The notes: generated by a model not told the origin, from the sequence alone. A DNA stretch of 64,000 bases from Pseudomonas moorei (GCF_008801475.1 NZ_VZPP01000006.1:186001-250000); one strand, 5' to 3'; numbered from the stretch's first letter, positions 17,270 through 27,669 are shown. Numbers and translations are program-made.

Positions 17270-17995
17270 TCAGACGACGATTCCGCGTCGCGCCGCATAG
17301 GCCCGAAGATCAGCCACTGTACGGGCCAGCTCATCAGCTGTCAGGGCGACGCTGTGGCATTGAAACAGCGCGATGTCCACGTTGCCTTTTTGGCTGTTCG
17401 AGTAGCCGCTGCCAATGCGGAGAGTCCGGGTCGACGGACGACGCGGTTTTGTCTGAGCATTTAAAATGGAAAGATTTGCAGTGTGGCTCTTGGTGGTTAC
17501 ACCATTTGCCGCAATTACAACGGAATAGAGCCCCCAACTGCTCAGCGCCACCGGGTTGACCGAGGCCACTACGTTAGAGTTGCCCGGATCGTCGTCACCA
17601 AAACCGCCAGTGCCTGACACACGGTCAGCGGCCGCGCCGTACAGGCTGACGCCGGACGTGACACCGGTAGCGAAGCACCCGCAAATCAGCGGCGTAGTAT
17701 CCGGGGTGCCGGGAACATCCGCGCTACGGGCAATCACCAGCATCGTGACTTCACTGGTTTCCTGAATTTGGGTTTGAACATAGTTCGTCATCCCCTTGCA
17801 GCTGATGAAGCCAGCGGCCACCTGAGGCGAGCCGACAATGGCACCGGCGGCCTTGCCCGGCGCATAATTTCGGGCACATTTCTCAAGCGAAGTATTGAGG
17901 AAGAAAACTCCCTCCAGGCCGCGACGTACTGGTGCGGCATACTCAGTTGCATATTGTTCGGCATCAACGCCTTTGGCTACGACTTGAACACCCAT
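17270..17995 (-). CDS. Phage tail protein with a LamG/concanavalin-like C-terminal domain
   Basis: 241 aa with ribosome site GAGGATTTATCG before ATG. After an N-terminal collar-like part, the C-terminal two thirds shows the alternating beta pattern of a lectin-like jelly roll (TMLVIARSADVPG, LYSVVIAANG, GNVDIALFQCHSVALTADEL), as in LamG_3 domains. It follows the SGNH-bearing tail protein and probably forms a surface-binding part of the tail. Host-range role inferred from position. Confidence 0.65.
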   Translation of the reverse strand: MGVQVVAKGVDAEQYATEYAAPVRRGLEGVFFLNTSLEKCARNYAPGKAAGAIVGSPQVAAGFISCKGMTNYVQTQIQETSEVTMLVIARSADVPGTPDTTPLICGCFATGVTSGVSLYGAAADRVSGTGGFGDDDPGNSNVVASVNPVALSSWGLYSVVIAANGVTTKSHTANLSILNAQTKPRRPSTRTLRIGSGYSNSQKGNVDIALFQCHSVALTADELARTVADLRAYAARRGIVV

Positions 17996-18010
17996 CGATA
18001 AATCCTCTTT

Positions 18011-19936
18011 TTAGAAACCCGTCTTGCGATCGTACTCAAACATCACGCAAGGGTTGTGCAGGGCAAAAGTGTTGCCCAATGGCGATACAGCGGTGTCGTA
18101 CAGGCCATGGGTATCCCGCAAGTTCCCACGGGCGCCAGTTGCTGGGCCGGAATGCGCCGCGTCGCCTACCCGACCGCGCGCATAGGACAACGTCGCGTCA
18201 GCTGCGGCCGGTCGCGAGAGGGCCAGACGAACAGAGCCAGGCGCATTGATTGCGACGCTGGTGATTAAATTCGACGCCAGCACACCGCCTTCGCGAATAT
18301 CAAAACCAAAATTCGGCGTCAGGGTGGCCAGCGCGGCATCCAGTACCAACTCCCCTCGCGGCACATGAAACTGGATGTCGACGTGGTCGTCTTTCCAGTC
18401 CACGCCGATGGGCTCCAACGGGCGCCATTTACCATGACGACGGATCATGGTTTCGTAGATCGCTCGACTCTTGTACTCGCCCATCAACCAGCTACCTTCG
18501 TTAGTCAGATGCAGATTGTCGGCTGCTACCGGGAAGATGTAGCACGGCACGGCCAAGGCCACGTCGGCGCGCTGCCGACTGATGCGCCATTGAGTCAGGG
18601 CGATCGGCATATCATCGCGTCCGTATTTGCGGTGCGCGGCCACCTGGTAGGTAAACAGATACGGCCGGAACTTCTGGCCGGTGATACCGACAATGTTCTC
18701 GGTCAGGGTGTCGAAGAGGGAAAGCTGGTACTGCATGTACTGATAGGGGGAGTTTTCGAACTCTCCCGTAGAGATGTAGTTAGTCTCGCCTTGATCCCAA
18801 GAGTAGGCCCACACCGAATACGTTTTGCCCAAGCTGGCGGCGAGCGCGGCTGTGTCGGAGATGGTTTTCACCATGCCCACAAAGTCGTTGTTTTTACCCA
18901 TCGGTGGCGGAGATAGATCCTCAATCGATTTGCCTGAACGCCCTGGGGAAGTGCCGACCATGACCCATTTATCAGCACTCTCACCAGCGGCCACAGCCCG
19001 TCTGGTAATACCGTTGCAGATGCCCGTTACAGGCGTCTCCCCCTCCCCAGTAGTTCCGGACTCAACGAGCGGGACAAATGACGAAGGGTCATAGCCCCCC
19101 TCAAATGAACGCAGCTTCACGCCACTGGCCAGCATTACGTTGGCAAAGGGCTGCGTCAGCGAGATAGCCGGGATCGAACTCACGCCGCGAGACAGCGACT
19201 GGCCATACTCGATCACCTGTTTGTAATCGGTACGCTGCTGCTGGTCGAGCACGGCGACCGGCAGTGGAATAACCGGAGCCGGCGGAAGCGAAGGCGGAGG
19301 TCCGAAATACGCCTTGTTGTTGTCGACTCGCCCGAAAACAAACCCGTATTGGTCAACGTACTCCGTACCGGGACGATCCATTGGGCGGGTCACCCAACCA
19401 TTGATATCACTGCCGCCAGCACCAAGACGCGCAAACAGGAAGCCGCTAGCGTCTGAAACCTCCAGACCATCACCCGCGTTACGCAGTTTCGCCGAAAGCA
19501 TATCCAGCGCGCCGTCGACCATGAGCTTGAGCAGGGTGAAGCGATTGGAATCCAGAAACGAGCAGGCGATATCACCGGCTTCGCCGTTGTTGAAGTCGAT
19601 CAGCTCGCGCATGGCTGCCAATGCGCTGGCCGCGGGGTAACGCTTGATCTCAAGTGCAGTCCCCGCCTCGTTGCGGTAGAGGATGACGTACTCCTCCACC
19701 CCAGCAGCGACCACGCTGAAATACCCACCGGCGACGGTGCCGGCCAGCCCAGCCGCCACGCTCAGGTAGACCATTGCGCCGCTCATTTGCGCGGCCAGAT
19801 CAGAGATGGCCTTGGCATTGGTGGGGCGCATGACGCCACCGCCAACATCCATCATCTTGATTTTATCGGACAGCAACAGTTCGTTGGCTGTGTCGATCGT
19901 CACGGTAAGCCGGGCGAGATCCGAAGGTCCGCTCAT
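18011..19936 (-). CDS. Phage tail protein with an SGNH-hydrolase-like esterase domain
   Basis: 641 aa from ATG 19936 (GGAG six nt upstream). The N-terminal about 200 residues look structural. From about residue 240 an SGNH-type hydrolase can be read: block I IEYGQSLSRG (Ser near 246), a block with DQGETN (near 382), and the catalytic Asp-x-x-His in AADNLHLTNEG (near 473/476). Such domains de-acetylate surface polysaccharide, so this protein may modify host O-antigen or capsule during adsorption. A C-terminal beta domain follows. Typical of the variable receptor-binding end of siphophage tails. Confidence 0.75.
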   Translation of the reverse strand: MSGPSDLARLTVTIDTANELLLSDKIKMMDVGGGVMRPTNAKAISDLAAQMSGAMVYLSVAAGLAGTVAGGYFSVVAAGVEEYVILYRNEAGTALEIKRYPAASALAAMRELIDFNNGEAGDIACSFLDSNRFTLLKLMVDGALDMLSAKLRNAGDGLEVSDASGFLFARLGAGGSDINGWVTRPMDRPGTEYVDQYGFVFGRVDNNKAYFGPPPSLPPAPVIPLPVAVLDQQQRTDYKQVIEYGQSLSRGVSSIPAISLTQPFANVMLASGVKLRSFEGGYDPSSFVPLVESGTTGEGETPVTGICNGITRRAVAAGESADKWVMVGTSPGRSGKSIEDLSPPPMGKNNDFVGMVKTISDTAALAASLGKTYSVWAYSWDQGETNYISTGEFENSPYQYMQYQLSLFDTLTENIVGITGQKFRPYLFTYQVAAHRKYGRDDMPIALTQWRISRQRADVALAVPCYIFPVAADNLHLTNEGSWLMGEYKSRAIYETMIRRHGKWRPLEPIGVDWKDDHVDIQFHVPRGELVLDAALATLTPNFGFDIREGGVLASNLITSVAINAPGSVRLALSRPAAADATLSYARGRVGDAAHSGPATGARGNLRDTHGLYDTAVSPLGNTFALHNPCVMFEYDRKTGF

Positions 19937-19951
19937 ATTTTCTCCAGACAC

Positions 19952-19974
19952 AAAAAAACCCGCTCAACGGCGGG
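19952..19974 (-). terminator. Short intrinsic terminator in the late operon
   Basis: CCCGC/GCGGG stem (19959-19963, 19970-19974) followed leftward by seven T residues, just upstream of the SGNH tail protein ribosome site. Confidence 0.6.
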
Positions 19975-20009
19975 CCATAGAATTGAAAGGTGATCGGTTA
20001 ATCGAGCGG

Positions 20010-20486
20010 TTAGGTGGAGACAGGCCAGGACTTCGAGTACCAGCGCTGCAACAATCCACGCAGTTGGGCATTCATGACGCCAATATCCATGCCGGCCAGC
20101 AGGTCAGTGAGTTCTGCCTCGGTAATAATCGGCATTTCAAAAAGCGAAAGAACAGCGGTGTATCGCCAAAGGTTGACGCCCACCAGAGTCGGCCCGTCGT
20201 AAATATCCGTGAACTGGGCTTGTGACTGCATCAGGCCGAGCGGGCTCTTTATGGGACACATGAACCAATCGGCCCAGCCTATCCCCCATTTGCACCAACC
20301 CTCAAACAGTCGAGCCTGTTCGGCATTGCACAGCCACGAAACGGATACCTCAGTTGGCACGCTCCGGTATCGACGCCGGTTTCTGGCGCGGCCACTTACA
20401 AAGGGAGAGCGAACGATGGGGCTTGTCGGCTTGAATCCGTATCCGTCTCGCAACGGCAGCGGAATGCCGTCAGGCATTGTCAGCAT
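20010..20486 (-). CDS. Phage tail-associated protein of unknown function
   Basis: 158 aa starting MLTMPDGIPLPLRDGYGF, with AAGGA upstream of the ATG. The central part (VSWLCNAEQARLFEGWCKWGIGWADWFMCPIKSPLG) is rich in Trp and resembles the conserved small tail proteins found next to TipJ-like proteins in Pseudomonas prophages. No catalytic motif seen. It lies 12 nt downstream of the tail-tip gene and 73 nt before the tail-fibre gene. Confidence 0.65.
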   Translation of the reverse strand: MLTMPDGIPLPLRDGYGFKPTSPIVRSPFVSGRARNRRRYRSVPTEVSVSWLCNAEQARLFEGWCKWGIGWADWFMCPIKSPLGLMQSQAQFTDIYDGPTLVGVNLWRYTAVLSLFEMPIITEAELTDLLAGMDIGVMNAQLRGLLQRWYSKSWPVST

Positions 20487-20498
20487 GATTCGCGTTCC

Positions 20499-23400
20499 TT
20501 AGTTGTCGGCGAAGTTGTCGTCATCCGCATACACGCGCGGGTCATAGTTGACAGCCTCGACGTCCGCCGAGTGATCGCCGGGGTCAATTGATGTGATCAG
20601 AACCGGGTAGCACCAGCGCGTCGACTCGCCGAACAGCAAGTGTGGCGGCTCGATATCCCAAGAGACATCCGGCTCAAAATCCAGCGAAGGGACGGTGAGC
20701 CTGTAGTCGTCGACGCGAGTTGCTGGCCAGGGCCCGCTTACAGTTCCATCCGGGCGCCGCAAGCCGACAACATGGGCAACGCCTGATTTCCAAGTCAGGG
20801 GTTCGGAGCTCTCCAGAAGCACAAGACCGTTGCCGGTCGTGATTCCCAGCAGGAGGGAACTTTGCCCGTAACCTGGGATGTCATCAGCTACCGCGTCATA
20901 ACTGAGATATCCGCTGTTTAATGCGTCAAACTCAGTGCTCCAGCTATAGCTTTTGTTGCGATAGACCTGGGCGCGCCGCATGCGCCTTCCTATTCGCCAA
21001 GCTTTATCGCGGTTGGTGACCCCTTTCAGCGTGACAGTTTGAACGCGTAGCCCAAGGTCGCCTGGCAGTCTGCACCTGACCACTTCAGTCGCGTGTGTTA
21101 CCTCGTCGATGTACTTGATGTCGACGCCGTCGTAATCGTCAGGCCCTGGCAAAGTGAAGCTGCGCTTGAGCTGCTCGGTCATGTTTTGAGGCGTGTACAT
21201 ATGGCCGATCTGCGTTCGCAGCTCATCACGAACTGGCGTCACCCGGCCGCGCTCGAGTGTGAACTCGGCAAACCCTGCCAAAAGGGCGTCATTGATGCAC
21301 TCCTTGACCGTGCTGTCGTCCTCAACCTTGTAGTCAAAGTAATCCCCGCGCGGTGACCAGATCGCCCCATACCGCGCAAACTCCTCGAGGTCGAGGTCGC
21401 TATCGGTACCGCCGGCCGACTTCATCACGTAGTTCACCCAAGGCACGATGTCGCGTGTGGCCACGGGGGCAGTCCACGCACCGCCAGATAGAATAGGCAG
21501 CTTCCTTGTGGCGATCACCGACACCTGATTTTGCGATTGAGCCGATAGCTTGTCGCCGCCGCGCACGTAAAGCGCCATGGTGGTGCAGTCCTTATAACTG
21601 CTCGGCGCCTTGTCGATGCGGCCGCGTAACCCATACCACTGCACACGATTGAACTTGAAGTTTTCCGGCGACTCTTCCCCAATTCTACGAATCCTGACCT
21701 CTGGCCGAATGTAGGACGGGGCCAGAATACTGCGCGTGTAACCCTGCTGATCCGGGCTCATCGCCGTGAAGGTGTAGGACACACTAGTCCATGCTCCAGC
21801 GGTCGAAGCATCACGATACTGGACCTCGACTTTCGCCGAGTGCGAGCGGGTGTTCCCATTCTTTTCGGTGTATCGAACCAGCCCCTGCGGAAAGAAGAAG
21901 TCCACTTCAAAGCGGCGAATGACCTCACCTTCAGGACAGGCATAAAAAGGCCCAGCCCAGTCACCTTCGGTTGTCGAACCATCGAGGGTGATGGATGCTG
22001 TATTGGTCTCGATGTCGTCGAACCCTGGCCAGCTCTCATCTTCCGCGCCGGTATCCTTCAGCCGAATCACGGTGATCGCCGAAGGACCGTGGCTTTCGTC
22101 GATGTCTGTGGTGCTTTCGTTATCCTCTACAGCGTCAGCCGATACCGATGCAATTCGGTAGCGAAGATCGCGATATCCAATGCATGACCAGAGGGTTCCG
22201 GTTTGAAGGCCAACGGCAGGTGCACCGCCATCGTAAGCCAGAGTGATTTTCGCAGGGACAGCATCAGCGGCCGCGACTGTCTTCACGCCAGTGACGAACG
22301 CCGGTGTCGACCCGAAGACCGTCGACGAAGATCCGCCCAAAGTTAGCGCTACCCCGCTGAACGGCGATGCAGACTCGGCGATCCGCAGGAAGCTGCCTGA
22401 GGCACTAGCAACAAGGCCTGTACTGACCAGCTTGGCATTTACGGCTGTCACCAGGCCGGCAAGGTTGGTGGTCGCAGTGTTCAGAGTTATGGAATAGTTG
22501 CTCGCGCCCCGGCTCACCGTGAACGTTAGCGGTGTCACGTTGAAGTCGTAGCGCGTCGGCGCTGCGTTACCAGTGACCATAGACGCGCTACCCGTAACCG
22601 CTGGTACTGCCGGAACGTAAGGCGCATAACTGGCCACCACGTAATCGCCGGCATTGGCGCCGGCGATCTCGATCTTCATGCCAACAAATGGCTTGAGCAT
22701 TGGGATATGGTCACCGCTGATGACGGTAGCCGAGCCATCTGCAGGCGCAGTGAACACATAGGGATAAAGAACTTCAATGCGCGCGATCAAGCCCGCAGCC
22801 CAGCCCGTCGGGAACCACCCCGCTCCAACGGGAACGGATACCACGTAATCGCTGAACTGCACGGTAGCTGCATTGAGCTGTTGATCGATATTGGTGGTGG
22901 TGGTCAGCGTCAGGCCGGCGCTACCTGTAGAGGTAGATCCGACCTCATCCGAGTTGTGCCACCAAAGCCGGGCAGGCTCGGCAGCTACAGATTCACCTGG
23001 TCCATAAATGGCATAGCTTGCCGTGCTGCCGAGCGACGCAATCGGGGTTCCACCAATTCGCACCTGTCCAGGCTGGATCTCAAACTCGCCCACACCGAGG
23101 CACAGCAGCATTTCGACCCACTGAACCTTCGGATCGGTGCCGAAATAGCGACGTGTCGGGGTGAGGTAATCCGGGAAAATCTCGTTCTTCCCCGCGCACT
23201 CGCGAATCACATCGCCCAGCCTCACCTGGTTTGCCGTGGTTTTCGCCAACCCTAGCCCCTTGCCAGATGCGGCGTTGCTCGCCGAACTGGGGGTGACCAG
23301 TGGTTTCTGCGTCAGCATGACCACGCCGACAGCAACAATGGCAGCGACAACAGCCCAAGCCGCGATCTCCAGGCCGGTGCCCTTTGGCTCTGGATAAATG

Positions 23401-23609
23401 CGAACAACGTCATCCGGACCAAACTCCACCTTGTTCCAGCCGGTCGGCGCAACGAACAGGCCGTTGACTTCGATGCTGATTGGCGGTGATTCACGCACCT
23501 GGTAGCTAGGCACCTTGGCTACCAACCAGCTTTCGAGGGTCATCACGCGATCAGTCTTGTGGCGCTCCAGCGGCTGGCCTTCAAGTTTGCTCGGGTAGAG
23601 TTCGATCAC
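20499..23609 (-). CDS. Tail tip attachment protein, TipJ/host-specificity J-like
   Basis: 1036 aa. After a short N-terminal domain there is a hydrophobic segment ([18 protein letters not shown], about residues 82-99) and then the family block [24 protein letters not shown]. Long beta-rich repeats and the baseplate-hub region ([43 protein letters not shown]) follow. These features match TipJ-family tail-tip proteins of lambdoid siphophages, which bind the host receptor and channel DNA. Its start overlaps the NlpC/P60 gene by 29 nt. Confidence 0.85.
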   Translation of the reverse strand: MIELYPSKLEGQPLERHKTDRVMTLESWLVAKVPSYQVRESPPISIEVNGLFVAPTGWNKVEFGPDDVVRIYPEPKGTGLEIAAWAVVAAIVAVGVVMLTQKPLVTPSSASNAASGKGLGLAKTTANQVRLGDVIRECAGKNEIFPDYLTPTRRYFGTDPKVQWVEMLLCLGVGEFEIQPGQVRIGGTPIASLGSTASYAIYGPGESVAAEPARLWWHNSDEVGSTSTGSAGLTLTTTTNIDQQLNAATVQFSDYVVSVPVGAGWFPTGWAAGLIARIEVLYPYVFTAPADGSATVISGDHIPMLKPFVGMKIEIAGANAGDYVVASYAPYVPAVPAVTGSASMVTGNAAPTRYDFNVTPLTFTVSRGASNYSITLNTATTNLAGLVTAVNAKLVSTGLVASASGSFLRIAESASPFSGVALTLGGSSSTVFGSTPAFVTGVKTVAAADAVPAKITLAYDGGAPAVGLQTGTLWSCIGYRDLRYRIASVSADAVEDNESTTDIDESHGPSAITVIRLKDTGAEDESWPGFDDIETNTASITLDGSTTEGDWAGPFYACPEGEVIRRFEVDFFFPQGLVRYTEKNGNTRSHSAKVEVQYRDASTAGAWTSVSYTFTAMSPDQQGYTRSILAPSYIRPEVRIRRIGEESPENFKFNRVQWYGLRGRIDKAPSSYKDCTTMALYVRGGDKLSAQSQNQVSVIATRKLPILSGGAWTAPVATRDIVPWVNYVMKSAGGTDSDLDLEEFARYGAIWSPRGDYFDYKVEDDSTVKECINDALLAGFAEFTLERGRVTPVRDELRTQIGHMYTPQNMTEQLKRSFTLPGPDDYDGVDIKYIDEVTHATEVVRCRLPGDLGLRVQTVTLKGVTNRDKAWRIGRRMRRAQVYRNKSYSWSTEFDALNSGYLSYDAVADDIPGYGQSSLLLGITTGNGLVLLESSEPLTWKSGVAHVVGLRRPDGTVSGPWPATRVDDYRLTVPSLDFEPDVSWDIEPPHLLFGESTRWCYPVLITSIDPGDHSADVEAVNYDPRVYADDDNFADN

Positions 23610-23982
23610 GGTGATAACTCACTGTCAGGTATTGGTCTTGAAATTTGCGTAGCGGCTTAATGGTCGCGCCGGATGGCTTCATTTCCATTCCGTGAAGCCG
23701 GCTGTCGACCTCGATGATCACGGCGACATGAATGCAGATCTGGCCGCGCCACACGCAGGCGATCGCGCCGACTTCAGGCTCGCATCGCTCCATGGCAGCA
23801 GCGCCCTCGTTCACCGCCTTGGTGAATTCCTTCGGCATGGTGTTGCGGACGTAGCCCCAACTGGGAAGCAGGGGCAACCCGTAGACCTCATGTCGGACAA
23901 GTCGAGCCAGGCCCCAACAATCCAGCCGCGCAGGGCCGCGCCCGCCATCCTCGTAGGAAGCGTTCAGGTATTTCTCGAACAT
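23581..23982 (-). CDS. NlpC/P60-like tail assembly peptidase
   Basis: 133 aa. The Cys nucleophile motif [17 protein letters not shown] (Cys at about 22) and a His in [11 protein letters not shown] fit NlpC/P60 proteins that occur at this place in lambda-type tails (gpK-like). It would locally open peptidoglycan or act in tip assembly. The start directly abuts the DUF1833 gene stop. No signal peptide, as expected for a virion protein. Confidence 0.83.
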   Translation of the reverse strand: MFEKYLNASYEDGGRGPARLDCWGLARLVRHEVYGLPLLPSWGYVRNTMPKEFTKAVNEGAAAMERCEPEVGAIACVWRGQICIHVAVIIEVDSRLHGMEMKPSGATIKPLRKFQDQYLTVSYHRDRTLPEQT

Positions 23983-24468
23983 TTAGATGTACCGAAGGCA
24001 GGGCGCGAAGGCCAAGGTGTACTTGCGGCGAGGCCAGCCGAGGTTGATCAGGTCGAAATATCCAGCGTTGAGCTGGACGCTCGAACCTTGCATGAACCCG
24101 CTGAGAACTTTCATTCGGTAGGGACGTTCCGCCGGCGCTGTAAGGTCGGTCGAGATAAAAATCCGGAAAACCATCCCGATACTCGCCCGGGCTTCAAGCG
24201 CCTGGTCAATCAGCTGCTGTGCCTCCCCCGTTACGTTGTCGATGGCGAAGGTCAGCGTCTGGTTACCGCTATTATCCCGCTTGGGCAGCGCCGCAGCGAA
24301 GCCTGAGGCGGTGAATTTCGCAGTCACCCCGGCCTCAGTTTTTGCCGTGATGTCTTCGAACCCTTGGCAGAGGTAAATCGGCGCCGCCCACGGCGTGCAA
24401 AACAGCTCAAGCGTCGGGATGATCACAGCCTTGCCGCCAGAGGCGTACAGCGTTTCAAGTGCCGTCAT
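23983..24468 (-). CDS. Phage tail protein, DUF1833 family
   Basis: 161 aa. The sequence (LELFCTPWAAPIYLCQGFEDITAKTEAG..., LTFAIDNVTGEAQQLIDQALEA..., YRMKVLSGFMQGSSVQLNAGYFDLINLGWPR) has the usual pattern of DUF1833 minor tail proteins, which occupy the gpL/gpM position after the tape measure. Start overlaps the tape measure stop by 4 nt. Confidence 0.83.
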   Translation of the reverse strand: MTALETLYASGGKAVIIPTLELFCTPWAAPIYLCQGFEDITAKTEAGVTAKFTASGFAAALPKRDNSGNQTLTFAIDNVTGEAQQLIDQALEARASIGMVFRIFISTDLTAPAERPYRMKVLSGFMQGSSVQLNAGYFDLINLGWPRRKYTLAFAPCLRYI

Positions 24469-26954
24469 CGCCCAACTCTCTTCAGTCCATAGGTTTGCTC
24501 AAGGGTTTTGGCCATCTGGCCCTGACCGCGGATGTTGGACACCCACATATCAGTGATCTGCTTTCCGTCCGGCCCCGTGCTGGTTTGCACTTGCCCTGCG
24601 CGGCTGGCGTCTTCATGGAGGTTTACTTCCGTTTTGCCGCTACCAGCACCCTCCCTCGAAACCCGCTCAAGAGTTCGATCAAGCTTTGCGCTTGTCTCCG
24701 CAGTGGTTACCCGCTCACCCTTCTGCAGCAGCCAGGTTCCCGTTTCTGGCACCGCGTCGATGCCGTCGTGTGCCATGCCCAGCAGGGCCATCGATGAGGC
24801 GGTGGCATTGGTTGACGTGATGGCTGCAATTGCCGGAACCGAGTTGGTACCGAAGGATGCCAAGGAAGCCATCGCCGCAGCCGGCGCGTATGCCGCCGCG
24901 ATAGCAGGGCCTGCAAAAGCAGCCTCTGCTACTGAAGCGGAGGCACCAGTCGCGCCCATCGCAAGCTGTACGCCTTGATATACCAGCCACTGCGCGGCCA
25001 TCCTGGCCAAGGCATCAATGAGCGCATTAGCCATGGAAGACGCGACGTCCATCACCGAATCGCCAAGGCTCTTGTGCTCGGTGAGCATTGCACTGATATT
25101 TTCTGAAACTGCGCTGGTGCTTTCCTCCAGCACGCTCGAAGTGAAATCGGCTGCCTGTTGCTGGTAGTCGGTGGCCGTATCCTTGTAGTTCTCCCAGGCC
25201 GAGCTGACGCCATCGAGCCAGTTTTGTTGCGCGGTGTCCTGCTGGTTGTAGTAGTCCTGCTGCAAAACCATGCGCTCGGCGAGAGCCTCGCTGAGCATTG
25301 CGGTTTCTTTGTCGTACAGCTCCTGGGTAATGTCTCCCCCATTAAGCTGCTTCTGCAGGTCTGCGGCCTGTTTGTTGTAGTCCTGCTGAATCTCCAGATC
25401 GGCCTGCAGGCGCTCTTTGAGCTTGTCACCTGAGCCAGCACCAGCCAGCTCAATCTCAAACCCCTGTTTGACTGTTTGATTGCTGTCTTTGAGCGTAACC
25501 CCGAAGGCAGCCAGCTTTACGGCGTCTTCATTGGCCTGCTTCAGCTTTTTCAAGCCGTCCAGTTCAGCGGCCAACCCCTCAAGGCGTTTCTGCTGCTGAG
25601 CATTGATACCAACCAACTTGCCGGACTCGATCTCAAACTGAAGCTTGGCGATTTCGGTGGCATCTTTTCGGGCATCATTTGACGTATTGATCAGCTCGAT
25701 TTGACGCTCGTAGCCCTCTTCGGTGGTATCGAAGACACCCTGCAACTTCTTAGCAGCCGCCTCAGCCGCCTTGGCCGCATCTTGTTGGTCCTTGGTCAGC
25801 GCTTTGAAGGTGCCAGGGCGCGCCGCCGCTCCAACTCCATTCAACGCATCAGCAATTTCTTTCAGATGCCCACTTGCCTGCCCGCTCGAACCCGCCTGGT
25901 CGATTCGCCCCCAAAGGCTGTTGTATTTTTTGTCTAACGCATCCAGATCATCGCCAACGATTGACGCCGTACGGGATGAATTTTCGCTCATTTTGTTGAT
26001 GGCATCGATCGGACTGGAAAAATCCACCCCATCAAAAGCGCTGACAACGATCGCAGCAACACCAGCAATGGATTTACCCAGCAGTTCAAAGGTGTACGCA
26101 ATGCCGACCGCAGTTTTCGCAGTAAACTTGAGAACGCTATTAAGGCCATCGGAAAGCAGGGAAATCGAGGCGGTGTCCTGGCTCAGACCAAAAAGAATGT
26201 CCGCATAGTCGCTCAGCGTCGGCATTAGCGATGCCGCAACTTGATTTTTGATACCGGCCAGGGATTGCTCTGCGAGCCACCCGGCGGCGGCCAAGCCCTG
26301 AGTAGCCTTGATGGTTTTCTCATCCATGATCGCGCCAGCTTGCTGCGCTGCATCGCCCAGCACATTGAACGCTGCCCCGTTGTCACGCAGTAAAGGCAGG
26401 AGCAATGTCGCATCGTTTGCCAGCGACTCCATTTGCTGCGTCATTTCTGCCTGGCTAAGTCCCGCCTTTTGCAGGCTGGACGCGAACAACTGCAATGCCT
26501 GAGGACCTGAGAGATTCCGAAACTGCTCGGCAGTCACACCAACTTTGGGCGCGATTGTTTTGAAGAAGTCCTGCAATTCCCCGCCGCCATTGAGCAAGAA
26601 ATCGCCTACTTTATCGTTCACATCCTTGAAAATATCCGCCAGCTTATCCTGCTCGACTCCCACGGCTTTTGCACCGGCAGCATACTTCTGAAACTCGCTG
26701 GAGCTTGTACCGGACACCTGTGCAAATCGAGTAATCTCGGCCCCTGCTTTCACGGACGAAACGGTCAGCGCGGCCAGCGCTGCAACGCCAGCGGCGACGC
26801 CGGCGCCGATGCCAATCCCAATTTTCTCAGCCGATTTTTGAATCTCGGCCATGCGCTTTTGAGATTCGCGACTGGCTTTATCGAGCGGCCCCGTAAACCC
26901 TCCGATCTTGGCGATCAGGTCCAGCGTTAACGTACCAAGCGATCGGGAAGCCAT
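24465..26954 (-). CDS. Tail tape measure protein
   Basis: 829 aa, the second longest late protein. The N-terminus (LGTLTLDLIAKIGGFTGPLDKASRESQKRMAEIQKS) is a typical tape-measure start, followed by an Ala/Gly-rich hydrophobic section near residues 48-66 and long coiled-coil stretches (for example 400-600). The C-terminus ends in an Ala-rich part and EVNLHEDASRAGQVQTS. It sets tail length by spanning the tail tube. Position after the G/T chaperone genes agrees. ATG follows CCTGGAG. Confidence 0.9.
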   Translation of the reverse strand: MASRSLGTLTLDLIAKIGGFTGPLDKASRESQKRMAEIQKSAEKIGIGIGAGVAAGVAALAALTVSSVKAGAEITRFAQVSGTSSSEFQKYAAGAKAVGVEQDKLADIFKDVNDKVGDFLLNGGGELQDFFKTIAPKVGVTAEQFRNLSGPQALQLFASSLQKAGLSQAEMTQQMESLANDATLLLPLLRDNGAAFNVLGDAAQQAGAIMDEKTIKATQGLAAAGWLAEQSLAGIKNQVAASLMPTLSDYADILFGLSQDTASISLLSDGLNSVLKFTAKTAVGIAYTFELLGKSIAGVAAIVVSAFDGVDFSSPIDAINKMSENSSRTASIVGDDLDALDKKYNSLWGRIDQAGSSGQASGHLKEIADALNGVGAAARPGTFKALTKDQQDAAKAAEAAAKKLQGVFDTTEEGYERQIELINTSNDARKDATEIAKLQFEIESGKLVGINAQQQKRLEGLAAELDGLKKLKQANEDAVKLAAFGVTLKDSNQTVKQGFEIELAGAGSGDKLKERLQADLEIQQDYNKQAADLQKQLNGGDITQELYDKETAMLSEALAERMVLQQDYYNQQDTAQQNWLDGVSSAWENYKDTATDYQQQAADFTSSVLEESTSAVSENISAMLTEHKSLGDSVMDVASSMANALIDALARMAAQWLVYQGVQLAMGATGASASVAEAAFAGPAIAAAYAPAAAMASLASFGTNSVPAIAAITSTNATASSMALLGMAHDGIDAVPETGTWLLQKGERVTTAETSAKLDRTLERVSREGAGSGKTEVNLHEDASRAGQVQTSTGPDGKQITDMWVSNIRGQGQMAKTLEQTYGLKRVGR

Positions 26955-27025
26955 AAAAACTCCAGGCGTAAAAAAACCCGCCTTAGCGAGTCAAGTAGTC
27001 GGTTGCTCTGAGCAAAATGCAGCAG

Positions 27026-27322
27026 CTATGCCCAGGACTCCATTGCCTGTTCGAGCGTCATTGGCTGCTCCGAATCATGCGGCATGAAATCGTAGATCTT
27101 GAAACCACCCTTCTGGCTTTTCGAGTTGGCATAAAGCGTCGCGAGCATTGCTGCGCCGCGCTCTATGCGCATTCCCCAGTTGAGTGACCCCCGTTTGGCT
27201 CGGTATTTCTGCCACTGCCGGAATTCTGGATAACTCAGGCGAGCTTGGGCTTCCGAGATTGAGCAGCCGAACGTGATCGCGATTTCGTGCCAGAGCTCGT
27301 CGAGGTCGCTGAGCTCATCGTC
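27026..27322 (-). CDS. Tail chaperone gpT-like part, expressed by -1 frameshift from the gpG-like gene
   Basis: 98 codons in the -1 frame with no start codon of their own near the beginning. They can be reached only by slipping at 27322-27328 on the gpG-like message. The encoded segment (WHEIAITFGCSISEAQARLSYPEF, RQWQKYRAKRG, then MLATLYANSK) resembles the T part of tail assembly chaperones. The fusion would be 113 + 98 = 211 aa. As in lambda, the minor G-T product would bridge tape measure and tail tube. It lies directly before the tape measure gene, the standard position. Confidence 0.85.
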   Translation of the reverse strand, partial: DDELSDLDELWHEIAITFGCSISEAQARLSYPEFRQWQKYRAKRGSLNWGMRIERGAAMLATLYANSKSQKGGFKIYDFMPHDSEQPMTLEQAMESWA

Positions 27323-27660
27323 TTTCCCATGCCGGTAACCTCTGCTATCACCGCCAGAAGCGCCATGGTCAAGTTGCCATCCAAGGCGCCCCGCTCCGGA
27401 TCAGCGGCACCAGTAATGTCATCCACAGCGAACACCGGTGCGCCGCTCTCGTCACAAATGCACGCTGCGATGCGCCCCGCAATGCCATCACGCTTGCCGC
27501 CAGCCGCCAGCACGTCACTGACCGCCGACAAGTAACCCAGCGGGCGGACGAGCACGGTAGCTGTGAGTTCGGCATCACCCTGCTTCCAGGTGATTTCCTT
27601 TTCGACTGGAGCGCCGGTGAAGGCGCCCACTTCTTTCAGGTTATTGATGCTCAGCTTCAT
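27235..27660 (-). CDS. Tail assembly chaperone gpG-like
   Basis: 141 aa in the zero frame. The N-terminal domain (LTATVLVRPLGYLSAVSDVLAAGGKRDGIAGRIAACICDESG) matches the tail assembly chaperone family of Pseudomonas siphophages. The last 28 codons (Ser/Arg-rich) overlap the T frame. Most ribosomes stop at 27235. A minority should shift to the T frame at the GGGAAAG heptamer. It is a scaffolding protein absent from mature virions in lambda. Confidence 0.85.
   Translation of the reverse strand: MKLSINNLKEVGAFTGAPVEKEITWKQGDAELTATVLVRPLGYLSAVSDVLAAGGKRDGIAGRIAACICDESGAPVFAVDDITGAADPERGALDGNLTMALLAVIAEVTGMGKTMSSATSTSSGTKSRSRSAAQSRKPKLA
27322..27328 (-). promoter_or_regulatory. Programmed -1 frameshift slippery heptamer (G GGA AAG)
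   Basis: The reverse strand reads G GGA AAG in the zero frame of the gpG-like gene, the same heptamer used at the lambda G/T junction. A slip gives GGG AAA, then GAC, and opens a 98-codon extension ending at 27026. Confidence 0.85.
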
Positions 27661-27669
27661 GATCAGACC

